DNA of 64,000 bases from Chalara sp. BL73 (taxonomy: Eukaryota > Ascomycota > Leotiomycetes > Helotiales). The position numbers and the translations under genes are program-made. Shown piece after piece: positions 51,901-63,856 of this stretch. The notes below the pieces were generated by a model. That model searched no databases, had not been told where the DNA came from, and worked only from the letters and a program-made list of their open reading frames with translations. Each line of letters opens with the position of its first letter. Positions within the stretch are counted from its first letter, which is position 1. Location: the NCBI GenBank assembly GCA_918026815.1, contig CAKJVC010000088.1:992001-1056000 (forward strand). The letters run 5' to 3'.

Positions 51901-52413
51901 AAGTCGTGCTTTGAGTGGATGGCAGCTGTTCCGCAGTTTATCCGGGATCAAAGGAGACGCTATGGCCATACCCACTCTAGACACACAGTTCAGGGAATAA
52001 ACTACTGATCTTCTGCAATGATAGATATATCTGAGTGCCCCAGTGCCGTTACTACTAAGAAACCTCTTAGTTGTTCATTCCTTGTTAACAATAAGAATCT
52101 CACCAGACGCAAAGGTTGTAAGCAGCCCACACAATGCGCGAACCGCGTCTTTAGATTAATGAACCAAACAGGAGACCATCTTTAAGATTAAGAACTAGTC
52201 TTTAATGGTTGAATCTAGCACTTGAATTGCCTTTAAGTATTCGATGCCTTAACCCTGTAGGTCCTGAAATTATCAATCGATTATTCACGTTTGTCTCACA
52301 GCATAGAGGATCCGTTGCCGCTAGAACTGGTATTTTGGCACCTGGTAGTGTTCAACCACAAGTGCCACAGAGCAAAATTGATCCATTCCTCGAGACCCCT
52401 TAACAAAGGAAAT
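49000..52413. other. 3.4 kb gene-poor stretch
   Basis: Only short frames occur (longest 110 codons at 51668-52000, unrecognised). No terminal repeats, integrase, reverse-transcriptase or transposase motif is visible. It may be an old, decayed element or simple intergenic DNA; I cannot decide. Confidence 0.4.
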
Positions 52414-53869
52414 ATGCCTCCTACATTATCTGGCTCTGTCGACGCCAGCAACAAGTTCGAGGATCTTTCAGGGGTTGATATCACTCTATACAAAAACCCT
52501 TACGATGCATTGATAGAAGCTTGTCAGAATGATCCTGTAGTAGCGCCCGCCCCCTTCTTCTTATCTCGACAAAATTTACCAGTCTTGTAAAGTATAATTG
52601 CTGATATTTTCAGAGTCTTATCCAATCACGATATGAAACACATCGATCAACAAGAAATGGTCAGCAAAAGGAGAAGCTCCTTGCGCCGGACTTCTCTGGC
52701 CTGATCATTGATCCAATCCTTCAAAAGCTCCAACACCCGTCTCTCGAGCCCGGCTTCCAAGACCCGAGGCATTGTAAGTAGCGCTCTATCTGGTCTGAAG
52801 TTTTGGACAGTGCTACACATCTCATGTTTATATTTTGCCCAGATTCATTTTGCTCTCCTACTTACATTCGTATCTCCATTATAGCTGCTTCCATTTCAAT
52901 GCTTGAGATAGCTAATCTTCAGTCAGGCCTTGTATTCTGGGCTCGACCACCAGCTCATATCCGCGAACTAGCCAGAAGAGTGCAGCAAAAGCTGTTAGCC
53001 ACTGCCTCAAGTATGCCCATCCCACCCTTTGCACAGCGCAATCAATACTTGTATATTCAAAGAAACTTTTCCAGCAACCAACTGCTGCACGGGTCTTCCA
53101 TATCAGATTTGCCTCATTACTAACTCTCACAGATCTCTGGCTCATGCCGCCCGAAAGAATGCACCTCACAGCACTTGAAATTACACACTCACTCACCGAT
53201 CCGGAGATTCATTCTAGTAAGACGATGCTCTTGTACTCCATCTAAAGCTCCCTAAAACCAACGGAAACGCTAGCTACTGCCTTCCAAATACCCGATCATA
53301 AGCTTTCGCGCTTCATTCATCGTTTTCGCGCACGTGCAGTATAGCTAACTTCCAACCTCTTAGTTGTTGATGCCATCGGCCCCGAAGCAATAGCCGCCAT
53401 AACGGACTACACTTACACGCACCGTGCGCGCCTCATAAACCCCATGATAAGCTATGATGGCGCTGCCTTGGCACTCTCTTTTCTTCCTACCTCCTCCCTT
53501 CCCTCTTCCCCATCTGATCCAAACTTCACATACCATCATCTCCGGCGGGACCTCTACAATCTCGCGTCCAGCACCGGCGTCTCTGTCGACTCGCGGTACG
53601 TTGTGCCCAGCTCCCACATCACACTTGCCCGCTTCTTGGTCCAAGATGATCATGATAGTCCCGAGAAGATGAAGGCATTTTTGGACGGCGTGGACCGTCT
53701 TAATTCTTGGCTGCAGGAGATATATTGGCCCAAGGATGGAAGCGATAGGGTTCCGGAGGGGGAGTGGATTGTAGGTGAGGAGAAGGGGTTAGATTGTAGA
53801 GAGGGTCAGCTTTGGTATGGTGGCGGACGCACGGTGAGATTGGGGAAGGGATTTGAGAGGGAACAGTAG
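52414..53869 (+). CDS. 2H phosphoesterase (RNA ligase / cyclic phosphodiesterase-like)
   Basis: Member of the two-histidine phosphoesterase superfamily (2'-5' RNA ligase-like). Five exons (52414-52536, 52614-52773, 52927-53010, 53133-53216, 53364-53869), with introns of 77, 153, 122 and 147 nt, give 318 residues. The two catalytic HxT motifs are visible: HLT in ERMHLTALEITHS and HIT in PSSHITLARF. A family-specific N-terminal block (RYETHRSTRN ... KLLAPDFSGLIIDP) precedes them, and CLVFWARPP is formed by splicing. The first intron has a weak GTAGTA donor; it was chosen because the alternative in-phase donor would leave a 32-nt intron. The substrate is unknown; relatives act on cyclic phosphates at RNA ends or nucleotides. 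Confidence 0.82.
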
Positions 53870-54461
53870 GGACAAGATGGAGGATGTGGAGAGATTAAGG
53901 ATATGGAAGATTTGCACAGAATAGATAGGATAGAAAATCTTAATTATGAGATATGTGTTTCAACAGTAGGTGGACTAGGTGGCGTAAAGATACCAAAATC
54001 TCTTCCGAAGCTGCACACGTAAACCACGACTAGAAACTGCTATTACACGTACCCCAAAGCACAATCCGCATCTTTCAATTTTTGGTCTACTAAGAAGAAT
54101 GGAAATACCGGCGTTTCGATTAAGAAGTGGTCAAGTATAAACTGGTATGCTGAATTGAGTTCTCACATGGCCAGGTTGAGCATAAAACGAGCAGCACTTA
54201 TTGCCCATAGCCAACAATGATAACACTTAGCTGCAGGTGTGAAGTTTCTCCCACATCTTAACTTGACAAACTTAACTCATCACTCAATCACTTCTTGCGC
54301 GCGCCAGATTTTGGTATTAGCAGATTGCGCTATGCTCGTTCGGAGATGTCGTAAAAGAGGTACATGGACCATAAGCCTCTGCCTCCCATCTCAGTCCTTG
54401 CCCCGGCAGAATCAGCCATCCCATTCCATGCCCATGCAAAAGAAGAACCAACACAGCACAT
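53870..54461. other. Convergent 3' region
   Basis: About 0.6 kb between the 2H phosphoesterase and the ribosomal-protein gene; no gene seen. Confidence 0.5.
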
Positions 54462-55159
54462 CTAGAATACCAACGCAGCACCCTTAGTCTTTTTATCACC
54501 ACTATTAATTTGTTAGTCTCTCCCATTCCCTCTATTCTTAAATGTAAAAGACGTACCCAAGTTCGAAATGCTTGCATCGCTTCAACGCCAATTGTGCCTT
54601 TGTCTTGCATGCCGTGCATTCCAGTCTCAACACAACCTTCTTTGTCGTCTTGGCCTTCTTGTGGAAAACAGGCTTAGTTTGACCACCATAACCGCTCTGC
54701 TTTCTGTCATAACGACGCTTTCCTTGTGCAAACAGAGATGCCTGAGATTTCATTAGACTTGTACTATGGCTTCGAGGGCCTTTCGAAATACCTTTCCGGC
54801 CTTGTATTGGGTGACTTTATGCTGGGTATGCTTTTTGCAGTCCTTGCCTTTGCAGTAGGTTCTTCGGGTCTTTGGTACGTTAACCTGCAAAGAAGTTGGG
54901 TTAGCTTCGAATGTCCCCTCGTCTCATCCTCGGAATATTCAAAAATGTCCTCTACTTCAACAATTCTCCTTTGAAGGCTCGATGTTCTGTTGAGTGCTGC
55001 CACAATGTTTCCCGTTCCCATAGAGGACCCTGTGTAATTGATTGTTCGCCCATTGATGATTCAGTTGAGTGTTCTCGTAGCCCACAACCCCCTTTCGAGT
55101 GCAGAAATTGACGCCTCCATCCGCTTCAGCAAGAAAATGAGCTTGTATACACGTACCAT
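54462..55159 (-). CDS. RPL42: 60S ribosomal protein eL42 (L44/L36a)
   Basis: Structural protein of the large ribosomal subunit near the tRNA exit site. Four coding exons (55159-55157, 54884-54792, 54741-54557, 54501-54462) give 106 residues, the exact family length. The first coding exon consists of the ATG alone, followed by a 272-nt intron with GTACGT donor; later introns are 50 and 55 nt. The protein reads [20 protein letters not shown] at its start and ends [13 protein letters not shown]. The four zinc-binding cysteines of the family (Cys12, Cys17 and the LECTACKTK pair) are present. Residue 56 is proline, the form associated with cycloheximide sensitivity; Gln at this site gives resistance in several yeasts. 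A long first intron after ATG is common in ribosomal-protein genes. Confidence 0.97.
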
Positions 55160-56552
55160 CTTGAAGATCTGCTCTTTTGTCGAGAAATTGTGGTTGTCGT
55201 CCTGTTGATACGTGCTTTCGACAAAGTGAGTGCGTCGATTGTGGTTCTCGATATTATTTTAGCGAGCCAATAGATCGGGAGAGTGCGGGGGTATGGATTG
55301 CTCCTCACGTGCAACGATGCCCCGAAGTCACGTGCCGTAATGAATGGATTACTTTGTACATATCTTCGAGAAATCTATAACTTTTCACAGGTCAAGTATC
55401 TCATATTAAGAAACGCTTAGATCAGTTCTGCGAGAGTACTCATACGTGTTCGTAGCTCCTAGCTGGAACCTACGCTCAATCATCCTTACTATGTTGGCGA
55501 GTCTCAAATCTCAAGTTTTCATTGTATCTACTGTCTCTTTCCTTCACCAAGGAAGAGAAATAGAAGAGAAATATTTTAAAGCCCTTCGAAGCATAAGATC
55601 AGAGATTGGAGTCGCCCTTTCTGGGATAAGCCGCAGTGGAAGGATGGAAAGTTGCAAGAAATTAACCTGGTCCTGATCGCAGGGCTCTCTACTTATTAGG
55701 CTGTGTCTCAGTAGCTACACGATATTGATTCATGATCTTCGCAGTCAGGCGCTTGGAATATTTGAGAGACTTTTGCTTGAACCATGAAGCCAAGTCCAAG
55801 GTGTCTATCGATTAATATGACGTCCTTGGTATCAGCCTCATTGTTTGTCTTTTCTATAATTCTTCAATTCGCAAAGACTCCCCCCATTCAAAACCGCCCG
55901 CTGGACGAAGTTAGTTTTAGGCGCTCTATGTTCTACTTCAGAAAAACACACTCGGACCTAACACCGTTTGGCAGCAGATCGCTCCCTGCTGACACCACTT
56001 AAGTTCCGGCACAAGCCATTTCCGAGCATTTGAGTCCATGTGAACAGAAACGTTCTCTCGCATGCGTTCATGCATTGCAAATCTTTCGAGACTCGTTAAC
56101 ATATGGAAATATCGTCCGAATATCACAATTGAAGGGAAAGATACCTCATCATCATCTGTGTGAGGCATTTCGCGTATCAGAGTTCCCAGAATGGTACCTG
56201 AGGCTGACCCTCCCAGCCCAGCTCTGGTTGCGCGGCACGAATCGCAATATTGATGGTAGGATGAGAAAGCCACATCTTCAATGTCTAGCAATTGACTACA
56301 GAAAAGTTGTGGCGTCAACTAGAGCCCTACCCTAAGCTTCTAGTCCAAGCCGGCAAATGTCCCTACCGATGAACAAAGGTGTATTTTTTACACTACAGCT
56401 AACAATGATGAGGAAACGGTAAGTCGTTTCACATTACCACTTCCTCCCCCATGTGTCTTCTTCGACTCCTGATGCTACCTGAATAGCTATAATCAATACT
56501 TTCCTTTTGTCCTCAATTTGTATTCAATTTTTGTTCAATTTTCTTCTTCAAG
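55160..56552. other. Divergent region between eL42 and P450 genes
   Basis: About 1.4 kb with short frames only (up to 126 codons on the minus strand at 55938-56318, unrecognised). It should hold the eL42 and P450 promoters. Confidence 0.45.
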
Positions 56553-58624
56553 ATGCTCTCCCTATGCACACTTGTTCTCATTGCGATCCCTTGTTTTTTG
56601 ATATATTCGAACATATCCAGTCTTTTTAAAAACATAACGGCAGCAAAACGATCAGGCTTACCATATGTAATCTCTCGTAGGTTTTTCGATGCGATGCTGG
56701 CCATTGACTGATCAAGCTACAGCCGTCAATCTGTACAATCCGCTTTGGATGTTGACACATAAATTATGGTTGCCAATTCTTGCTCAACTCCCTAAATCAT
56801 GGACAAGAAGCTGGATAGAGTAAGGTTTCAATCGCTACAAAAAAAACTTGGGCTTCTGCTAATTAGCTGTTAGTTATCTGACGCCTGACTGGGTTTGGGA
56901 GAGGCTCCATACGCCATGGGAGACAAATGGAGAGACGTTCCTCACTGTTTCCCCTGGACTGATAAATGTATGGGTCACCAATGCTGAAGCAATACATCAA
57001 ATTACGAGTCGAAGAGAAGCATTTCCAAAACCTCTTGCAGCCTACAAAATCCTCGAAATATTTGGTCGAAACATAATCAGCACAGAAGGCGCAGAGTGGA
57101 AACAGCATCGAAAGATTACTTCACCAAGTTTCAATGAGAAGAATAATGCCTTGGTCTTTGCAGAGGCATGCGGGCAGGCCCAAGGAATGCTGCGGAAATG
57201 GACAGCCAATAATTTGAAGGAATACAAAACCAATCATGGTGTGGCAGAAGATACCATGAGATTGACTCTCCATATAATTAGTAGGATTGGATTTGGAATA
57301 CGTCTGCTATGGCCGGGAGAAGTACCAAAGGAGAACAGCGGATCCCGAAATACATATAGTAGCGATGATGCACCACAAGGACACTCTTTGAGTTTTGTGA
57401 ATGCTCTGAGCACTTTGTTAGAACAGCTGCTTTGGGTCTTGCTTACTCCAAAGCCCTTACTTAGTGAGGATCTGCGATTCCTCTTTAACAAACGGTAACT
57501 GATTCTTTATAGGACGTCTACCTTTCAAGTCAGCGCATAGAGCATACGAAGCTTGGGATAACTGGTCACGATATATGAATGAGCTATTCTCCAGAAAGAT
57601 TGATGAGGCTCGCAACGGAGAGTATGCTGAAGGTATGGATATAATGGGTTCTCTAGTCAAGAATGCATATGGACAGAGCACAGGCAAAGATTCATCTTCG
57701 GAGAAAGGAAGTATTGACAAACCAGTCCTATCAGATGCTGATGTCCTCGGAAATGCATTTGTCATGATCATTGCTGGGCATGAGACGACTGCAAATGCTA
57801 TCCATTTCTGCCTTATGGAGCTAGCAATAAATCCTAAATCGCAATTGCAGGTCCAGAAAGATATTCAAACGATATTTGGAAACTCTGCGCCGCATACCTG
57901 GGATTACGATTCCAGCATCAACAAACTACTTGGAGGAATAGTAGGCGCGGTTCTCAACGAACAATTACGCCTGATGCCACCAATTATTGCAATTCCCAAA
58001 ACCGTACCGAAGAACAATGACCAAGAGATCATGATTGACGGGAAGAAGATAACGCTTCCAGCGGGTGCGCATATTAACTTGGTCACAATTGGACTTCACC
58101 GAAACCCCAGGTACTGGCCAAGTGGCCAGCCGACGCATAGCAATAGACCTGATGATTTAGACGAATTTAAGCCTGAGAGATGGTTAGTGGAGACGCATGC
58201 CAACAACAAACAGCCAAACAACAGTTCTGGGGAGTCTGAAGAGGACGATGACTTTGGCGGGTTTACTGGAAAAGCTAGTCATAAGAAACTATTTCATCCT
58301 GCACGCGGCTCATACCTCCCATTCTCTGAAGGACCCAGATCGTGTTTAGGAAGAAGGTTGGCTCAGGTAAAGATTATGGCTGTGTTAGCCGTGATCTTTC
58401 AACAATTCTCCATCGAGCTAGCTGTTGACGAATGGGCTTCTGATGATGAGGTTGCAGCAATGCCAACTTCTGAGAAAAGGAAAATCTACAAAGTGGCACA
58501 GGATAAGGCAAGAGCAACTCTAAGAACAGCCACATCGTTGATCACGCTAAAGTTACATTCTGGATCAATTCCTGTTCGCCTAGTCAAGAAAGGGGAGGAG
58601 AGGTTTCTCGACAATATTGATTAG
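56553..58624 (+). CDS. Cytochrome P450 monooxygenase
   Basis: Microsomal haem-thiolate monooxygenase. Four exons (56553-56676, 56723-56819, 56874-57463, 57513-58624), with introns of 46, 54 and 49 nt, give 640 residues. An N-terminal membrane anchor (about residues 2-20) is followed by WKQHRKITSPSFNEKN, I-helix AGHETT (358-363), K-helix EQLR (420-423) and the haem loop PFSEGPRSCLG with ligand Cys548. The 49-nt third intron uses GTGAGG, restoring PLLRRLPFKSAH; a closer GTAACT donor would leave an impossible 18-nt intron. The chain is longer than the usual 500-560 residues owing to an acidic insert (SGESEEDDDFGG) before the haem loop and a C-terminal tail. No pathway genes flank it, so the substrate cannot be inferred. 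Confidence 0.92.
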
Positions 58625-59999
58625 ATCCATTTTGGATATGTAAAACAGATACTATAATTTAGACAACACGGATGATACCCATGGCGATATACAAATATAG
58701 AATTTCTATTTGTTCAGCCATATCATTGATCGGGTAAATGAATATATGGTGTCTAGCTAAAGTTGATTTCGACTTGCGAGAGCAACTTCCGGATCTTGGC
58801 GAAGCTCTTCGATGACTGATGCACAGAATCACCCCACCCCTTGAGTGTTTTGCAGGAGGAGAAATAATGTATACCGATTCAGCAAGTCATCAGCTTTTCA
58901 TATTGACGGACTTCCCCTTCCAAAGCAACTATTGATAAACTCTTTCGACCCGGAAGCAACACCTCCAAGAACCCGTATATCCGAATATTAATACAACCAT
59001 CGAATCATCGTAAGTATGGCACTTTTGACTGTAACACATCAAACTTCCGAGTCTGCGCCTCTTCTGTCTTCACGTATTTGCAAGTCCAAGTATGACTACA
59101 ACTTTGTCCAGCCTCAGTCGATATAGACGCTCCAAAACATTTGTTGATAGCTGGCACACAGTAATATTCTCAAAAGATGTTGAGTACATCAGAGGACCCC
59201 ATATATTCAAGAAGGGACGACCCATAGTTAGGCTTAAGAAGGTAGAGGGAGTTGGCGAAGAATGTTCAGAATGCGAGCAAGGGCCATTATCAAAAGATTT
59301 GAGAGGCCTGCATCCGTCTGATAGAGTTGGATCTCTGCCAGCCCAACTATCCAATGCATGCGCAAGACTGGCGCAGATATCAATGCCCAGGGTGAATAGG
59401 TAAAAGGGTGACTGACTTGTCCATATTCACTCACTCTTGGAATGCAAAAATTTACCAAGTTTTCTTCGTCATGTTTCGCTTTTATTGTTCCATTTATGAT
59501 GATACTTTAGGTTCAGTCTCCACATAAATCAATCGGTGGATAATATAGTCTCGAAGTAAATGTATCTAGCCATGACCATCACAATCCGTCATTGGAATGC
59601 TTGGCAGATCCCCATCTTGTCAGCCCCAAGCATGAACTATATGAATTATATACCCATTTTCATACACTGTTTGAATCTCGATAGCCTCTTAAGGATAACT
59701 CACTGCAACAAGACTCCATCATCATCACGTGGTTGGCGTTGAATCGCGGTACTTCCGTCATTGCACTTTCTGATCACTGATTGGACAGAAGCCACGGTTA
59801 AGCTCCCCGATTCGATTTGTTTACATCCCCAGACCACCCCTCTGATTACGAGCCTCCTGCATCAACAACACACACGCAAAAGTCAACATCATTTGAATCT
59901 TTCGCTATCAGAATCATTAGAGTCGCGTTACTTAGGGCTCTATAAGCATACTCGAAAAGCACACTCAACTATAGAACGTCTTACGCACACTCAAGCACT
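58625..59999. other. Intergenic region between P450 and SAP-like gene
   Basis: About 1.4 kb; one doubtful small ORF is listed separately. The last 200 bp should hold the promoter of the next gene. Confidence 0.45.
59092..59403 (+). CDS. Doubtful small ORF (103 aa)
   Basis: A plus-strand frame with A at -3 of the ATG and a coding-like mixture of residues (for example DVEYIRGPHIFKKGRP), but without a recognised domain, signal peptide or conserved motif. An equally long frame runs antisense, so this may be chance. Listed because the start context is good and it lies alone in a gap. Confidence 0.25.
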   Translation: MTTTLSSLSRYRRSKTFVDSWHTVIFSKDVEYIRGPHIFKKGRPIVRLKKVEGVGEECSECEQGPLSKDLRGLHPSDRVGSLPAQLSNACARLAQISMPRVNR

Positions 60000-61148
60000 A
60001 TGTCTGGGGTTTCGAGCTTTTTGCAGAAACAGAAAAAGGCGGACTTAGTAGATCTCGCAGGAGAGCTAGGTCTAGAGTAAGATATCCGCATATGCCATGC
60101 GTTGTTTGCGCATATACTTACACCTTTCGCAGACATGAGGGCCTGAAGAAAACTGATCTTGAGCTCACACTAGAAGACTACCTGACCACCAACAGCTCAA
60201 AACACTCCGGCGAGACGCGATTCGCAAGCTTCTACAACAGCAAGAGGCGCTCAGAGAGTTCTCCAGTGAAGAAGGAGGCACCATCTCTACTTGATGGTGT
60301 TGAGACAACGGCAAAAGCTGTGAAGCGCAGAGTTACAAGAGCCGCAGAGGAGTTTGTTCCAACGACGTATGTATAACGCGCACTTTGTGCGCGTTATTTA
60401 GCCAGAGCATCACTGACAGTGTTATAGCGATGATTCCGAAGTTGAACCAGCTACTACCCGAGCGCGATCTTCAGCGTTGGCGCGAACCCCTGGGCGTTCA
60501 TTGTCGAACATTGCTTCCAATGTGCCTCTACCGCCGTCTCCGGCTGTTGTCGCAGACGCGATTGATCGACGAACGGCTGTCATAAGAAGCAAGATTCTTG
60601 ACGTCTACGAAGATTCTGGCATCACAGAGGCCGTTGAGACGACGCGTGAAAGTCTCTCTACACTTCTCGCGGTTCAGAGCATCATTGTCCTATTTGAGCT
60701 GTACAAGTTGCGACCCGAGATCCTGCCAAACCGATACGCGTTCACAATTCCAGCTGTCTCGCTCCTTCACACACCAGAATACCCAGTTTCGATTCCAGAT
60801 CTTTTCTTGCTCTTGACCGCGTCATTCTGGGGTCCAGCATTGTTATGGCTCGCTACGACCTTTGTGATACCGCTGTCCGCAGCTTACTTCATCAACCTTT
60901 CCAGCAAGCCAGTGAACCGGAGCTCACGCGCTCAGACCTTTAAATACAACTTTGACCCATTGACCTTCAACATCGTCAAGGCATTGACGGTCTTTGTAGT
61001 TTTCGGCCAAGACGTCACGTTTGGCGGACTGGTTGATCTCGAGAATGTGGCGCGAATCAACTCAGCGATATACGGTGGCTACAAGGGCGTGCTCACTGGT
61101 AATGCTATTGGTGCTATCTTCACCCTGTACGATGCCTTACACAAGTAA
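60000..61148 (+). CDS. SAP-like N-terminus plus C-terminal membrane domain, unknown function
   Basis: Three exons (60000-60076, 60133-60366, 60428-61148), with introns of 56 and 61 nt, give 343 residues. The first 50 residues form a helix-loop-helix resembling a SAP-type motif (KADLVDLAGELGLEHEGLKK). A basic Ser/Pro/Lys linker follows (about 60-140), then an acidic-basic stretch, and a membrane domain with three to four hydrophobic segments (near LLAVQSIIVLFELYKL, FLLLTASFWGPALLWLATTF, and NIVKALTVFVVFG). SAP motifs bind DNA or chromatin, so an inner nuclear-membrane protein tethering chromatin is a fair guess, but this is inference. The gene appears intact and I believe it is common in filamentous ascomycetes. 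Confidence 0.78.
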
Positions 61149-62488
61149 CTTGCACGACTGCCTTTCATACTCGTATAGAGGCTGCAAGTGTGAGCCCTTT
61201 CAAGACCAAACGAGTTCAAAATGGATCATATATGGAATAGGACGGATCTGATGTGGTTGGAGTACTTTCCAGAGAGAGCGCATTGATATTTTCATCATCT
61301 TCGCTTTCTCTCTCGGTTTCGTTCCTTGTGCCGGCACGATTGGCTTCGGTCATAGGAAAGGCGTTAAGGCGTAGCGATTAGGGAATACCTTATTTTTGGT
61401 GACTTGTTATTTCCATTGGAGGGTTTTTCGTTTTTATAGGCCTCGTGTTGATATCGATTGAGGCTTTTGATGTGCATATGACCGGATGGCTGTAGTGTCA
61501 GGGGAGGGATTGGAAATGAATGAAATTTATATGCTTCCTGAACTGATTAGATTCGTCCTTTGATGACTTTGCGCTGTGATGGGCTCAAGCTGATGAAATA
61601 AATGTGAAAAAATACTTGGTGTAATTTAAGTGGACTTTGCCTTTAATATGAATTTCGTACGCTGTTTCATGTGTAACAAAATAATAAATGGGAAAGGCTC
61701 ATAAACACACAAACATACCTAGACGTTATCTATTCATGACAACCTCGTTACATTATGCATGTTTGTCAAGCATTCTTTAAATATTTGCGGTTTGGCAAAA
61801 CTCCGTTTCACTATAAACAGGCAACGCATATTTCATTCCACATATAGCCATGGCATCCTGCCATCTAAGACAGGTTGTGGTTTATGGACACCGTTAAACT
61901 CATTTATTGTTCTGCGAACAACACTATGAGGAAAAGTGTTTGGGCAAATTGAGGAGCGAATAAAGGGTCTTTTAAGCAGAGGGCTCTCAACTACATACGA
62001 CCAGTGTCTATAAAATATTGAGCGTATACGTTAGAAGGTAGTTCGGGCGAGAATACGGTGCTCCATGACTTTGTAGATACTTTAAGAATGTTTTTTTTAT
62101 AAATCCTGGACGCTCTGCAGACATGAAGGGTACAGTTACTCTAGATCTTTAGCCTTGAGTACCTCACTTCTAATCATGAAATATATATAAGTGGCTGTGA
62201 TTGACATGACCCGCCTTCGTATCTGAAGTCGTTCTATGTTGTAGAAATGCAGATGATACTCTTCTCACGAGTCTGGAGACTGTGTTAATGAGTAACCGTC
62301 ACCTTGACAGATCTAGTAACATTATTTGCGCTGCTGCTCCCATCTGTGAATAATAGAGTCCTATGACTGTCCGCGCCATCGCCTTTCCTCGCTGCTCGAG
62401 TAGGAAAGATAAATGAGCTTGAAATCAGCACATCCTCATTCTTCTAACCTCTACATCTCTGATCAATCGCTATTCAGCTTCAGAATAA
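61149..62488. other. Intergenic region
   Basis: About 1.3 kb, AT-rich, no gene seen. Confidence 0.5.
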
Positions 62489-63856
62489 GCCCGCGCGCAC
62501 AGTCTATATCTCCATGACTTTGAGACACTTCCTGGCAAGAGCAACCATGGAAACATATTTCACATCCGGTGGCGGAGGCACCCTCGGCAGAGCCAAAGCT
62601 CCAATTCTATCAATGGCGAGGGCGAAGAAGCCCCAGAAGCATCCACCAAATAATATGAAAAAGAGGGACCGAGACGAGAAGCGTTACGTGGTTTATCTCA
62701 CCTGCGTTCTGTAGGCGCAACCTGTCAGAGGATAAATAGCCTTGCGGAAGTGCTGATTAGAAATAGGCGTCTTCGCTGTGTCCCAGCAGTCCCATATAGC
62801 AGCATAGCCAATATTCTCCTGACTGCTTTGCCGGACAACATGAAGCATTTTGCTTTGAAGAGGGCGGTTTGCGAGACGAGGGGATATTTGATGCGGGAGA
62901 TCGAGCAGATGGGTATTTGGGGATTGAAGCCTTGGCTAACGGAGTGTGGTATGTCATTGATTTCTCTTTTTTTGGTTAAGAAACGGACTTTCATTGTGTG
63001 GAGGTCGTCCGAGACCTTGTGGATTCATGGTGGATCTGAATGCAGCAAATAGTTTTGATGCATGAAGGACTAATAAAACGCAGGAAATTTTGAAGACTTA
63101 CGGCTCTCTTTTGTGAATTAAGGAGTACTGATATACCGATGCCATCAAATCCAGAGGCTCCACTCTTTTGATGGGCTTTCCCGATATATTCGGAAGTTCT
63201 GATACATTAAAGCTATTACACCTTAACGAGAGAGAATAGAATTTCTAAGTTTCATTAGCTAATTCAATATCTAGCGGAAGAGCTCTCTCATAGAGCTGGA
63301 GCGGGTTGGTCCCAGACCTACAGAGACGCCCAGAAAGTAGCGCCAGAGATCGTCGAAGGAATTCTAACAAATGCGGGCCTGCATCAACATACGGTGGTCG
63401 ATGACACCGAAGCTGCTTTGCAAGCCAAATGGAAGGCAGAAGGAGACTGGAGAACTGGCAGCACTCCAGAAAGCCGGCCACGAGACAGCGATCTGCGTTG
63501 GATCAGTGTCTATGATCCTCCTATGCTCGCTCCATCTTCTTTCACGTGCTGGAGGTGGAATTTTGACGCAGCAGTGAAATATGGATTAGTCGATGCGTCG
63601 CCAGATATGACACATCCGATACAGCCTGATTCGTTCCGAACTGCTGTTCCATCGCCGACTCCAGTGAACTCGGGAGAAAGCCAAATGGTAGGTTATCATT
63701 CTCTCATCCTAGATGGAACATTTAAACATGCTAACAGGACCTCAGAATCTCATAGTCGCCCCTCAACCTCAAGCCATGAAGCACAAGTTGACCTTCAAGG
63801 ACTGGGAAAATTCAGAACCGTTCGTTCCACAACAGAAAACCCCATGGAGCTACTAG
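62489..63856 (+). pseudogene. Fragmentary gene of unknown function, with internal stops
   Basis: Coding-like sequence runs for 1.4 kb but cannot be assembled into one clean model. One frame is open from 62489 to 62650, has a TAA at 62651, and then reads on to about 62947 (IRNRRLRCVPAVPYSSIANI, then an Arg/Glu-rich helical stretch). A very short intron of 32 nt, or a frameshift, leads into the next frame, which reads on to 63687 but is interrupted by TGA at 63037, 63091 and 63169, TAA at 63208 and TAG at 63256. The last part is clean: a 58-nt intron (63688-63745) joins a C-terminal exon ending at 63856. Either several introns escape me or the gene is decaying. I do not recognise the family. 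Confidence 0.4.

Noticed and set aside
49000..52413. Transposon relic in the gene-poor stretch
   Set aside because: No terminal repeats, target-site duplication or enzyme motif could be found by eye; a homology search would be needed.
52582..52613. 32-nt intron in the 2H phosphoesterase gene
   Set aside because: Too short; the 77-nt alternative keeps the frame and the family block.
54885..55156. snoRNA within the first eL42 intron
   Set aside because: Sequences like GATGAG and CTGA occur, but without correct box order, spacing or terminal stem.
57495..57512. GTAACT...TATAG as the third P450 intron
   Set aside because: It would be 18 nt, below any plausible intron size, and breaks the frame; the GTGAGG donor at 57464 solves both.
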